Of a stretch of DNA of 14,323 bases, positions 1 to 6,258 are shown piece by piece. Position numbers and translations under genes: made by a program. Numbering within the stretch: the stretch's first letter is position 1; the number at the start of each line of letters is the position of its first letter. The stretch is from the NCBI GenBank assembly GCA_014377155.1, contig JACMQD010000434.1, positions 1 to 14,323 of the forward strand, in the 5' to 3' direction. The DNA is from Herminiimonas sp. GTDB taxonomy: Bacteria; Pseudomonadota; Gammaproteobacteria; Burkholderiales; Burkholderiaceae. The notes under the pieces are model-generated. The model did not search any database. It saw only the letters and a program-made list of their open reading frames with translations, and was not told the origin of the DNA.

Positions 1-467
1 ATGACTCCCAACCGATGCAATGCATTGAGCCGCGCCATATCGATTGTCAGAGGCTGCGCAACGGCATGTCCGTCGGCAATGCAGTCCTGTACGCTGGCAT
101 TCGATTTATCGATTTCCGCTGGCTTACCGGCCAGTTTGCTCAATTCCTGAAGCACCGGTACGAAGCCTGCCATGGGGCCCCAATTAGCGCTCTTGCCCTT
201 GATGCTGAGGTCTTTGGTCGGATAGCCCTGTTCAATGAGCTGTGTCGCTAGCGGATTGACCGGACGAAACGCAAATACGATGTCAAGTTCTTCCGCGAGT
301 GCGGCAAGGATCGCCAGGTGGCTTATGACGATGCCATGTTCGCACCCCAACGCACTTACCGCGTCCAGGCCGCACACGGGTGCAGCGACGTTTGTCGCCG
401 TTTCCGGGAAAAATGCTTGGGGAGCAGGGCCGGTAAATTGGTTTGTTAGCTGGTTTATTGATTTCAT
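1..467 (-). CDS. ExoY/CyaA/edema-factor-type nucleotidyl cyclase toxin, N-terminal part (cut by left edge)
   Basis: The frame is open from the ATG at 467-465 to the left edge, giving 155 residues; the C-terminus lies outside. Residues 63-102 match the first catalytic block of the anthrax edema factor / Bordetella CyaA / Pseudomonas ExoY family. Seen: FAFRPVNP (65-72, arginine R68), LIEQGYPTK (77-85), then KGKSANWGPMAGF (90-102). Lysines K85 and K92 are seven apart, as are the catalytic K58/K65 of CyaA and K81/K88 of ExoY. Position 90 is Lys, as in ExoY, where CyaA and edema factor have His. Residues 103-155 continue the family pattern. Known for the family: a host-activated toxin making cyclic nucleotides inside eukaryotic cells. 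The metal-binding Asp pair lies beyond the edge, so activity is unproven. Residues 1-31 are polar and Asn/Gln/Thr/Pro/Ala-rich with no Sec signal, compatible with a type III effector (inference). The start is the first in-frame ATG after a TGA 12 bases upstream, and it overlaps the stop of a small ORF. Confidence 0.88.
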   Translation of the reverse strand, partial: MKSINQLTNQFTGPAPQAFFPETATNVAAPVCGLDAVSALGCEHGIVISHLAILAALAEELDIVFAFRPVNPLATQLIEQGYPTKDLSIKGKSANWGPMAGFVPVLQELSKLAGKPAEIDKSNASVQDCIADGHAVAQPLTIDMARLNALHRLGV

Positions 468-613
468 GGTCGCCGATTTTCATTGAGCAGAGCAGGCGCC
501 TGCACATGGATGCGTGGCTTGTGGCGCTGTGCCAGTTCCATGTGCAACGGATAATTCGCTGCGACATCCCGCAAGTCGTCACTGAACCGATCGGGGAATT
601 CGTTATTAGACAT
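464..613 (-). CDS. Unrecognised small ORF (49 aa) overlapping the cyclase start
   Basis: I do not recognise this product. It reads MSNNEFPDRF...LLNENRRP, a soluble charged peptide without membrane segments or cysteines. Its TGA (466-464) shares an ATGA with the cyclase ATG (467-465), an arrangement that usually means translational coupling. The start is uncertain. ATG at 613 has only a distant GAGGTGG-like stretch about 14 bases upstream. The frame remains open upstream to codon 20, counted from an ATG at 766, with a GTG at 631, and is then interrupted by TAA at 710-712. The upstream extension (EPSSDETYQACSATFALEVV) reads like coding sequence. The feature may therefore be the remains of a gene of about 100 codons truncated by that stop, or a small partner or chaperone of the toxin. 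The layout around SDETYQA...FPDRF...YP vaguely recalls small BPSL0761-like Burkholderiales proteins, but I would not assign it. An 82-codon open run is only modest evidence of coding. Confidence 0.4.
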   Translation of the reverse strand: MSNNEFPDRFSDDLRDVAANYPLHMELAQRHKPRIHVQAPALLNENRRP

Positions 614-780
614 TGCCGATATTAGTACCACCTCGAGCGCGAATGTTGCAGAACAGGCCTGGTACGTTTCGTCAGAGGATGGCTCGATCGCGATGCGATG
701 ATGTTCGGATTAAGTACGGTCGAATACAACCTTCGTTGCGCTGCCGTACAATGCTTTTTTAACCATTAGAGACTCATTCC
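614..780. other. Divergent intergenic region between the cyclase unit and the quinone oxidoreductase
   Basis: This stretch must hold the control regions of two divergent units. On the plus strand a TACAAT (747-752) could be a -10 for the oxidoreductase, but no good -35 precedes it. A GAGA at 769-772 is its only Shine-Dalgarno-like element. On the minus strand, weak TTGTAC (751-746) and TGTATT (728-723) boxes 17 bases apart could drive the cyclase unit; neither is convincing. I found no TTCG-N15/16-TTCG type III regulon box here. The minus strand also carries an ATG at 766 in frame with the small ORF, stopped by TAA at 712-710. No RNA gene or repeat was seen. Confidence 0.35.
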
Positions 781-1761
781 ATGCGTGCTATCGAAATCAC
801 TCGCCCCGGACCGCCGGATGTCTTGCAGCCCTGCGACCGGCCGATGCCGGTTCTCAAACCCGGCGAGGTCTTGATCAAGGTTCATGCGGCAGGCATCAAT
901 CGTCCCGACATATTCCAGCGTACCGGCAACTATCCGGTACCACCGGGCGCATCCGATTTGCCGGGCCTCGAAATCGCAGGCGAAATCGTCGACGGCGAGC
1001 TCAGCGGTAGCGGTTTCAAGAAAGGCGATCTGGTGTGCGCGCTCGTGCAAGGCGGTGGCTATGCGCAATATTGCAGCGCGGCGCTGGCGCAATGTTTGCC
1101 TGTTCCAAAGGGATTGACGGCACTAGAGGCCGCGTCACTTCCGGAAACCTTCTTTACCGTATGGAGCAATGTCTTTGATCGTGCTCGACTGAGCGGCTCG
1201 GAAACTTTACTCGTGCAGGGCGGCACGTCGGGTATCGGCGTGACGGCGATCCAGATGGCGGTGGCATTAGGACACCGGGTCTTTGCCACAGCCGGTTCTG
1301 AAGACAAGGCCCGTGTGTGCGAAACCCTGGGCGCCGAGCGTGGCATCAACTACAAGACCGAAGACTTCGTTGCCATCGTCAAGGCAGCGACTGGTGGTAA
1401 AGGCGTGGATGTCATTCTCGACATGGTGGGCGGTGACTACGTCCCGCGCGAGATCGATTGCCTGGCCGACGATGGCAGATTAGCAATCATCGCGCTGCTC
1501 GGTGGTATCAGTACTACGGTCGACCTGGGCCAGCTGTTGCGGCGCAGGCTGACGATGACCGGATCGACGCTACGGCCGCGCTCGATCGAGTTCAAGACCG
1601 CGATCGTGGCGAATCTGAAGCAAAAGATATGGCCGCTACTCGAGTCCGGTGCGATCAAGCCCGTCATTTACCAAACCTTTCCACTGGAACAGGCAGCACA
1701 AGCGCATGCTTTGATGGAGTCGAGTACGCATGTCGGCAAGATAATGCTGCAAGTTGCCTGA
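781..1761 (+). CDS. NAD(P)H:quinone oxidoreductase, zinc-free MDR (PIG3-like)
   Basis: A cytoplasmic medium-chain reductase of 326 residues, the usual length, expected to reduce quinones with NADPH. The N-terminal GroES-like domain (about 1-125) carries GEVLIKVHAAGINRPD (28-43) and GNYPVPPGASDLPGLE (49-64), typical of the PIG3 (TP53I3) branch. The catalytic-zinc cysteines and histidine of alcohol dehydrogenases are absent. The nucleotide-binding Rossmann domain holds VQGGTSGIGVTAIQMA (145-160) and a second DVILDMVGG strand (210-218). The C-terminus EQAAQAHALMESSTHVGKI (303-321) is the standard family ending. The ATG at 781 is preceded by GAGA eight bases upstream. It lies 105 bases before tpiA, which has its own promoter, so it can be transcribed separately. 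In Burkholderiales a reductase of this branch is commonly found just before tpiA. Physiological substrate unknown. Confidence 0.9.
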   Translation: MRAIEITRPGPPDVLQPCDRPMPVLKPGEVLIKVHAAGINRPDIFQRTGNYPVPPGASDLPGLEIAGEIVDGELSGSGFKKGDLVCALVQGGGYAQYCSAALAQCLPVPKGLTALEAASLPETFFTVWSNVFDRARLSGSETLLVQGGTSGIGVTAIQMAVALGHRVFATAGSEDKARVCETLGAERGINYKTEDFVAIVKAATGGKGVDVILDMVGGDYVPREIDCLADDGRLAIIALLGGISTTVDLGQLLRRRLTMTGSTLRPRSIEFKTAIVANLKQKIWPLLESGAIKPVIYQTFPLEQAAQAHALMESSTHVGKIMLQVA

Positions 1762-1776
1762 CGCCCGTGCAGTGAA

Positions 1777-1795
1777 AGGCCACGACCACTGGCCT
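1777..1795 (+). terminator. Short hairpin after the oxidoreductase gene, possible weak terminator
   Basis: AGGCCA (1777-1782) pairs with TGGCCT (1790-1795) around a seven-base loop, 16 bases after the stop codon. Only ATTTG follows rather than a run of T, so it is a weak intrinsic terminator at best. It could instead be an RNA end-stabilising hairpin. Confidence 0.3.
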
Positions 1796-1810
1796 ATTTG
1801 ATCTCCCGGT

Positions 1811-1840
1811 TTGACCGTCTTTGCCGCAGCGCGTTAAAAT
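1811..1840 (+). promoter_or_regulatory. Sigma70-like promoter for tpiA-secG
   Basis: TTGACC (1811-1816) and TAAAAT (1835-1840) each match five of six consensus bases and are separated by 18 bases. The -10 ends 26 bases before the tpiA ATG, leaving a short leader. Nothing resembling an operator was noticed. Confidence 0.6.
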
Positions 1841-1866
1841 AACGGGTTATTTAATAATAGGTATGT

Positions 1867-2619
1867 ATGCGCCGCAAACTTATCGCCGGAAACTGGAAAA
1901 TGAATGGCTCGCTCGCAGCCAATCGCCTCTTGCTCGCAGGAGTCAAGGCCGGGCTGCCGGTGCAGGGGGCGTTCGATGTTGCGGTCTGCGTGCCGTTTCC
2001 GTATCTTTCGTCGACTCAGTCTGATCTGGTAGGCAGTGCGGTTTCCTGGGGCGCGCAAGACCTGTCGTGTCACGAATCCGGCGCATTTACCGGCGAAGTA
2101 TCGGCCTCGATGCTGACGGAATTCGGTTGCCGGTATGTGCTGGTGGGCCACTCGGAACGGCGTGCTTACCATGCAGAGTCCGATGAGCACGTTGCCACGA
2201 AAGTCGTTCGTGCGTTGGCGGTGAACCTGACGCCGATCGTCTGCGTTGGCGAAACGCTCGAGCAGCGCGAATCAGGGCAAACCGACACGGTGACGGGTTG
2301 CCAGCTCGACGCTGTTTTGGCAGCGGTTGCCGAGGCGGATCTTGCGCGGATCGTTATTGCCTACGAACCGGTCTGGGCGATCGGTACCGGAAAAACCGCG
2401 ACTGCGGAAATGGCACAGAAAGTCCATGCGGCGCTGCGCGCGCGGCTTGCAGTGAAAAATTCCGAAGCAGCGGAAAAGATTCAAATTTTGTACGGCGGCA
2501 GCATGAAACCCGACAATGCAAGGCAGTTGTTATCGATGCCCGATATCGATGGCGGCCTGATCGGCGGTGCGGCACTCAAGGCAGAAGATTTTCTTGCCAT
2601 CGCCGCTGCGTGCCAATGA
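1867..2619 (+). CDS. tpiA: Triose-phosphate isomerase
   Basis: Interconverts dihydroxyacetone phosphate and glyceraldehyde 3-phosphate in glycolysis and gluconeogenesis; cytoplasmic TIM barrel dimer. Its 250 residues match the family length. Substrate-binding N9 and K11 sit in AGNWKMNG (7-14). The electrophilic histidine is H95 in VLVGHSERR (91-99) and the catalytic base is E167 in [12 protein letters not shown] (165-176), followed by the mobile loop 6. The phosphate-gripping ends GGS (210-212) and GG (233-234) are present, so it should be active. The ATG at 1867 was chosen because [14 protein letters not shown] is the standard N-terminus; an ATG at 1863 is in another frame. secG follows after 49 bases with no terminator, which suggests cotranscription. 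Confidence 0.97.
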   Translation: MRRKLIAGNWKMNGSLAANRLLLAGVKAGLPVQGAFDVAVCVPFPYLSSTQSDLVGSAVSWGAQDLSCHESGAFTGEVSASMLTEFGCRYVLVGHSERRAYHAESDEHVATKVVRALAVNLTPIVCVGETLEQRESGQTDTVTGCQLDAVLAAVAEADLARIVIAYEPVWAIGTGKTATAEMAQKVHAALRARLAVKNSEAAEKIQILYGGSMKPDNARQLLSMPDIDGGLIGGAALKAEDFLAIAAACQ

Positions 2620-2668
2620 TTTGATTTAATGCGCATTTACAGATTTAACCCCGATTGGAAATAAAGAA

Positions 2669-3145
2669 ATGAATACTATGGTCACCATCATTGTCGTTAT
2701 TCAGGTGCTGTCTGCCTTGACCATCATCGGCCTTGTGCTGCTGCAGCATGGCAAGGGTGCCGACATGGGCGCGGCCTTCGGCTCTGGCGCTTCCGGCAGC
2801 CTGTTCGGTGCAACCGGATCGTCGAACTTCCTGTCGAAATCGACCGGTTTTGCGGCGGCGATATTTTTCGGCGCGACGCTCGCCTTGGCTTTTTTCGGTA
2901 ATCATCGTACTGCCGCCACCGGCGGCGTGATGGATAATTTGCCCGTCGCGCCGGTGCCGACGGTTCCAGCCGCACCGCTATCGACCACGACTCCAGGCGT
3001 GCCGGTCCCTGCGGGCGCTACGCCGACGCCAGCAGCGCCGGTAACTGCACCTACGACAGTGCCTACGACAGCACCATCGGCAGCGCCGGCGGCGCCGGTA
3101 GCACCGGCAAATGCTTCAGGGCAGGCAAGTCAGATTCCGAAATAA
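2669..3145 (+). CDS. secG: Protein-export membrane protein SecG
   Basis: Small subunit of the SecYEG translocon in the inner membrane, aiding SecA-driven export. The 158 residues hold two hydrophobic helices, about 4-25 and 58-77, separated by the glycine-rich HGKGADMGAAFGSGASGSLFG (27-47) hallmark of SecG. After residue 85 the protein continues as a long Pro/Ala/Thr/Val-rich low-complexity tail, absent from the roughly 110-residue E. coli protein. The tail DNA contains an imperfect 12-base repeat with two copies of CCTACGACAG (3050-3059, 3062-3071). The ATG at 2669 has GGAA eight bases upstream; an in-frame ATG at 2678 is a possible alternative. It lies between tpiA and a tRNA-Leu gene, a linkage common in beta- and gammaproteobacteria. 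Confidence 0.93.
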   Translation: MNTMVTIIVVIQVLSALTIIGLVLLQHGKGADMGAAFGSGASGSLFGATGSSNFLSKSTGFAAAIFFGATLALAFFGNHRTAATGGVMDNLPVAPVPTVPAAPLSTTTPGVPVPAGATPTPAAPVTAPTTVPTTAPSAAPAAPVAPANASGQASQIPK

Positions 3146-3187
3146 TGCTAATCATCTGTTTATCCTTTGTTTTGCTGCAATTGAGCA

Positions 3188-3217
3188 TTGAACACAACAG
3201 GCATTTCAGGTTAAAAT
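3188..3217 (+). promoter_or_regulatory. Promoter of the tRNA-Leu gene
   Basis: TTGAAC (3188-3193) and TAAAAT (3212-3217) lie 18 bases apart, ten bases before the mature tRNA. The sequence between the -10 and the tRNA begins GCGCTC, a GC-rich discriminator typical of stringently controlled stable-RNA promoters. Confidence 0.55.
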
Positions 3218-3227
3218 AGCGCTCTAA

Positions 3228-3313
3228 GCCGACGTGGTGAAACTGGTAGACACGCTATCTTGAGGGGGTAGTGGCGTAAAGCTTTGCGAGTTCGAGTCTC
3301 GCCGTCGGCACCA
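3228..3313 (+). tRNA. tRNA-Leu (anticodon GAG)
   Basis: A class II tRNA of 86 bases with encoded CCA (3311-3313) and discriminator A3310. The acceptor stem GCCGACG (3228-3234) pairs perfectly with CGTCGGC (3303-3309). The anticodon stem CTATC/GGTAG (3255-3259, 3267-3271) encloses the loop TTGAGGG, placing GAG at 3262-3264, which reads CUC and CUU. A long variable arm (about 3272-3285) confirms leucine/serine class, and the T arm GCGAG-TTCGAGT-CTCGC (3286-3302) is canonical. The equivalent E. coli gene (leuU) also follows secG. A good promoter precedes it and a strong terminator follows, so it forms its own unit. Confidence 0.97.
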
Positions 3314-3319
3314 GAATAC

Positions 3320-3353
3320 AAAGCCAGCAAGGGAGTACCCGAGCTGGCTTTTT
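3320..3353 (+). terminator. Rho-independent terminator after tRNA-Leu
   Basis: AAAGCCAGC (3320-3328) pairs with GCTGGCTTT (3343-3351), followed by a T-run to 3353. The loop contains a nested GGGAGTACCC mini-hairpin. It begins seven bases after the tRNA CCA end and isolates the tRNA from the nuo operon. Confidence 0.9.
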
Positions 3354-3546
3354 ATCGAGAACTTGCCGTTCGATCCGAAGTTGTCCAGCGTGTCCTGGCC
3401 CAATGCTGGCGAGGCGCTGATAAGACGCGAATTGCGCGGTAGCCACCGGGAAGTGCGTCGTCTTAGCCTTCGACGGACCCGCCGCTATTCTCGATACATA
3501 ATGTGGGAAATCTTTCATCTAACTGTTCAGCATACGGCGCCCAATC
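3354..3546 (+). promoter_or_regulatory. Upstream region and leader of the nuo operon
   Basis: This 193-base gap must contain the nuo promoter, because a strong terminator lies just before it. CATAAT at 3497-3502 matches five of six -10 bases and sits 45 bases before the nuoA start, but no convincing -35 stands 16-18 bases upstream, so an activator may be needed. Two inverted repeats were seen: CCAGC/GCTGG (3385-3389, 3405-3409) and TAAGACG/CGTCTTA (3421-3427, 3459-3465). They could be operator or RNA structure. No believable gene lies here on either strand. Confidence 0.4.
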
Positions 3547-3906
3547 GTGAACCTCGAAAATTATTTCCCCGTATTACTGTTTATCCTGGTCGGCATCGGT
3601 GTAGGTATCGTTCCGCAATTACTGGGGCGTGTTCTGGCACCGTTCAAGCCTGACATTCAAAAAAATTCACCGTACGAATGCGGCTTTGAGGCGTTCGAAG
3701 ACGCGCGCATGAAATTCGATGTACGCTACTACCTCGTCGCGATCCTGTTCATTTTGTTCGATCTCGAAACCGCATTCTTCTTCCCGTGGGGCGTTGCAAT
3801 GCGTGATCTCGGATGGCCCGGTTTCGTAACGATGTTGATGTTCATCGCCGAGTTTGCGGTGGGATTCTGGTACATCTGGAAGAAAGGTGCCCTTGACTGG
3901 GAGTAA
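3547..3906 (+). CDS. nuoA: NADH-quinone oxidoreductase subunit A
   Basis: Membrane-arm subunit of respiratory complex I (ND3 homologue), at the junction with the peripheral arm near the quinone tunnel. The 119 residues form three helices, about 7-27, 60-83 and 92-112. The loop between the first two carries [10 protein letters not shown] (41-50), including the conserved C45 whose mitochondrial counterpart reports the active/deactive state. [11 protein letters not shown] (71-81) holds the conserved acidic D72 and E74. The start is a GTG, chosen because MNLENYFPV is the usual betaproteobacterial N-terminus; no in-frame ATG or clear Shine-Dalgarno precedes it, so initiation of this first gene may be modest. 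It is followed after three bases by nuoB. Confidence 0.95.
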   Translation: MNLENYFPVLLFILVGIGVGIVPQLLGRVLAPFKPDIQKNSPYECGFEAFEDARMKFDVRYYLVAILFILFDLETAFFFPWGVAMRDLGWPGFVTMLMFIAEFAVGFWYIWKKGALDWE

Positions 3907-3909
3907 GCC

Positions 3910-4386
3910 ATGGCAATCGAAGGCGTATTGAATGAAGGTTTCGTAACGACCACAGCCGACAAGCTGATCAACTGGACGCGCACTGGCTCAATGTGGCCGA
4001 TGACGTTTGGCCTGGCCTGCTGTGCAGTCGAAATGATGCATGCTGGTGCATCGCGTTATGACATGGATCGGTTCGGCGTCGTGTTTCGACCGTCTCCGCG
4101 ACAGTCTGACGTGATGATCGTGGCTGGCACGCTGTGCAACAAGATGGCGCCGGCGCTACGCAAGGTCTACGACCAGATGGCGGAGCCGCGTTGGGTGATC
4201 TCGATGGGTACCTGCGCCAACGGCGGCGGCTATTACCATTACTCGTATTCGGTGGTGCGTGGCTGTGACCGCATCGTGCCGGTCGATATCTACGTCCCCG
4301 GTTGTCCGCCGACGGCCGAAGCGCTTTTGTACGGCATCATGCAGTTGCAAAACAAGATCAAGCGCACCAACACGATTGCTCGCTAA
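3910..4386 (+). CDS. nuoB: NADH-quinone oxidoreductase subunit B
   Basis: PSST-type subunit of the complex I connecting module. It carries cluster N2, the terminal [4Fe-4S] centre that hands electrons to quinone. Its 158 residues match the family. The ligands are visible: tandem C37-C38 in [10 protein letters not shown] (34-43), C102 in [11 protein letters not shown] (99-109) and C132 in [12 protein letters not shown] (129-140). GGGAG at the end of nuoA lies a few bases before the ATG, so its Shine-Dalgarno is inside the preceding gene. nuoC begins three bases after its stop. Nothing is unusual in sequence or length. Confidence 0.98.
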   Translation: MAIEGVLNEGFVTTTADKLINWTRTGSMWPMTFGLACCAVEMMHAGASRYDMDRFGVVFRPSPRQSDVMIVAGTLCNKMAPALRKVYDQMAEPRWVISMGTCANGGGYYHYSYSVVRGCDRIVPVDIYVPGCPPTAEALLYGIMQLQNKIKRTNTIAR

Positions 4387-4389
4387 CCC

Positions 4390-4986
4390 ATGACCACTAA
4401 ACTTGAGGTTCTCGAAGCCGCTGTGCGCAATGCGCTGGGTGATCATGTCCAAAGTCTCTCCAGTGCGCTTGGTGAAATCACGGTCGTCATCAAGGCGGCA
4501 AACTACCTGTCATCGATGCGTGTGCTGCGTGACCATGCCGATCTGCGTTTCGACGAGCTGATCGACTTGTGTGGCGTCGACTATTCGGAATACGGCGACG
4601 GCGCATGGGAAGGCCCACGCTTCGCCGCGGTTTCGCATCTGCTGTCTTTGAGTCATAACTGGCGTTTGCGGGTACGTGTATTCGCGCCTGACGACGAGCT
4701 GCCGGTATTGGCGTCGCTAACCGATATCTGGTCGACGGCGAACTGGTACGAGCGCGAGGCGTTCGACTTCTTCGGGATTTTGTTCGAAGGGCATAACGAC
4801 TTGCGTCGTATCCTCACCGACTACGGCTTCATCGGGCATCCGTTTCGCAAGGATTTCCCGGTGTCGGGTTACGTCGAGATGCGTTACGACCCCGAGCAAA
4901 AGCGCGTCATCTATCAACCCGTCACGATCGAACCGCGAGAAGTGGTGCCGCGCGTGATTCGCGAAGAAAAATACGGGATGAAATAA
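4390..4986 (+). CDS. nuoC: NADH-quinone oxidoreductase subunit C
   Basis: 30-kDa subunit of the peripheral arm, packing against NuoD and NuoB; it has no cofactor. The 198 residues contain the family signature in [19 protein letters not shown] (117-135) followed by [12 protein letters not shown] (136-147) and [13 protein letters not shown] (149-161). It is separate from nuoD here, unlike the fused NuoCD of E. coli, as expected for betaproteobacteria. The stop TAA (4984-4986) shares its last A with the nuoD start, which implies coupled translation. Confidence 0.97.
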   Translation: MTTKLEVLEAAVRNALGDHVQSLSSALGEITVVIKAANYLSSMRVLRDHADLRFDELIDLCGVDYSEYGDGAWEGPRFAAVSHLLSLSHNWRLRVRVFAPDDELPVLASLTDIWSTANWYEREAFDFFGILFEGHNDLRRILTDYGFIGHPFRKDFPVSGYVEMRYDPEQKRVIYQPVTIEPREVVPRVIREEKYGMK

Positions 4987-6239
4987 TGGCTGAGATTAAA
5001 AACTACACACTCAACTTCGGTCCTCAGCATCCTGCTGCCCATGGTGTACTGCGCCTGGTGCTTGAGCTCGATGGCGAGGTCATCCAGCGCGCCGATCCGC
5101 ACATCGGCCTGCTGCATCGCGGTACCGAAAAACTGGCCGAGCAAAAGACTTACCTGCAATCGGTCCCGTACATGGACCGACTCGACTATGTGTCGATGAT
5201 GTGCAACGAGCATGCGTATGTGATGAGCATCGAGAAGCTCATGGGCGTCGAAGTGCCGTTGCGCGCGCAGTATATCCGCGTCATGTTCGATGAAATCACG
5301 CGTTTGCTTAACCACTTGCTCTGGCTGGGCGCGCATGCACTGGACGTGGGCGCGATGGGTGTGTTTTTGTATGCGTTCCGCGAGCGCGAAGATTTGATGG
5401 ACTGCTACGAAGCCGTGTCGGGCGCGCGCTTGCATGCTGCCTATTATCGCCCAGGCGGTGTCTACCGTGATCTGCCGGATACCATGCCGCAGCACAAGGC
5501 GTCCATTTTGCGTAATGCCAAGGCAATCAAGCAGCTCAATGAGAACCGCCAGGGTTCTTTGCTCGATTTCATCGAGGATTTCACCAATCGCTTCCCTCGT
5601 TATGTCGACGAATACGAAACCCTTTTGACCGATAACCGTATCTGGAAACAGCGGTTGGTGGGCATCGGCGTGGTATCGCCCGAGCGCGCCAAGGCGATGG
5701 GCTTCACCGGTCCGATGTTGCGTGGTTCCGGCGTCGAGTGGGATCTGCGTAAAAAGCAGCCGTACGAAGTCTATGACCTGCTTGATTTCGACATTCCGGT
5801 CGGTGTCAACGGTGATTGCTATGACCGTTATCTAGTGCGCGTGGAAGAAATGCGCCAGTCAAATCGACTTATCAAGCAATGCGTCGAATGGTTGAGAAAT
5901 AACCCCGGTCCGGTAATGACCGACAATCACAAGGTGGCACCACCGTCGCGTGTCAGCATGAAGTCGAACATGGAAGAGCTGATCCATCACTTCAAGCTCT
6001 TTACGGAAGGCTTTCACGTGCCGGTCGGCGAAGCCTACGCAGCGGTCGAGCATCCGAAGGGCGAGTTCGGCATCTATCTGATTTCAGATGGTGCCAACAA
6101 ACCGTACCGACTGAAGATTCGGGCGCCGGGCTTTCCGCATTTGCAAGCGCTGGATGAAATGGCCAAGGGCCACATGATTGCCGATGCAGTCACGATCATC
6201 GGCACCCAGGACATCGTGTTTGGCGAAATTGATCGCTAA
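4986..6239 (+). CDS. nuoD: NADH-quinone oxidoreductase subunit D
   Basis: 49-kDa subunit, related to the large subunit of NiFe hydrogenases, forming most of the quinone-binding cavity. The 417 residues are typical of an unfused Nuo[15 protein letters not shown] (11-24) contains H19, and DYVSMM (67-72) contains Y68. Their spacing of 49 residues equals that of the quinone-contacting His38 and Tyr87 of Thermus Nqo4. ETNRHP-like motifs are not expected here. The C-terminus DIVFGEIDR (409-417) is the standard complex I ending that replaces the hydrogenase metal-ligand motif. The ATG overlaps the nuoC stop by one base. A 41-base gap with a small hairpin separates it from nuoE. Confidence 0.98.
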   Translation: MAEIKNYTLNFGPQHPAAHGVLRLVLELDGEVIQRADPHIGLLHRGTEKLAEQKTYLQSVPYMDRLDYVSMMCNEHAYVMSIEKLMGVEVPLRAQYIRVMFDEITRLLNHLLWLGAHALDVGAMGVFLYAFREREDLMDCYEAVSGARLHAAYYRPGGVYRDLPDTMPQHKASILRNAKAIKQLNENRQGSLLDFIEDFTNRFPRYVDEYETLLTDNRIWKQRLVGIGVVSPERAKAMGFTGPMLRGSGVEWDLRKKQPYEVYDLLDFDIPVGVNGDCYDRYLVRVEEMRQSNRLIKQCVEWLRNNPGPVMTDNHKVAPPSRVSMKSNMEELIHHFKLFTEGFHVPVGEAYAAVEHPKGEFGIYLISDGANKPYRLKIRAPGFPHLQALDEMAKGHMIADAVTIIGTQDIVFGEIDR

Positions 6240-6245
6240 GTTGAC

Positions 6246-6258
6246 CGCTGTTTCAGCG
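6246..6258 (+). other. Small hairpin between nuoD and nuoE
   Basis: CGCTG (6246-6250) and CAGCG (6254-6258) pair around a TTT loop. No T-run follows. GAGG (6270-6273), the nuoE Shine-Dalgarno, lies downstream and stays free. Function unknown; possibly an RNA processing or stability element. Confidence 0.3.

Noticed and set aside
15..486. Plus-strand ORFs over the left edge
   Set aside because: They run antisense to the cyclase, which is supported by conserved motifs; their translations show no family resemblance.
283..582. 99-codon minus-strand ORF overlapping the cyclase start region
   Set aside because: Cys/Arg/Pro-rich shadow in another frame; the cyclase frame has clear family homology over the same bases.
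614..780. Type III regulon box (TTCG-N15/16-TTCG) upstream of the cyclase
   Set aside because: TTCG motifs occur on the minus strand but not at the required spacing.
3255..3518. Minus-strand 87-codon ORF with a C-terminus reading CILVPTARLELAKLYATTPSR
   Set aside because: It is antisense to the tRNA-Leu gene and its terminator, a well-known kind of spurious ORF.
3291..3546. Possible phage or island attachment site at the 3' end of the tRNA gene
   Set aside because: No direct repeat of the tRNA 3' end and no integrase were seen; nuoA follows as in ordinary chromosomes.
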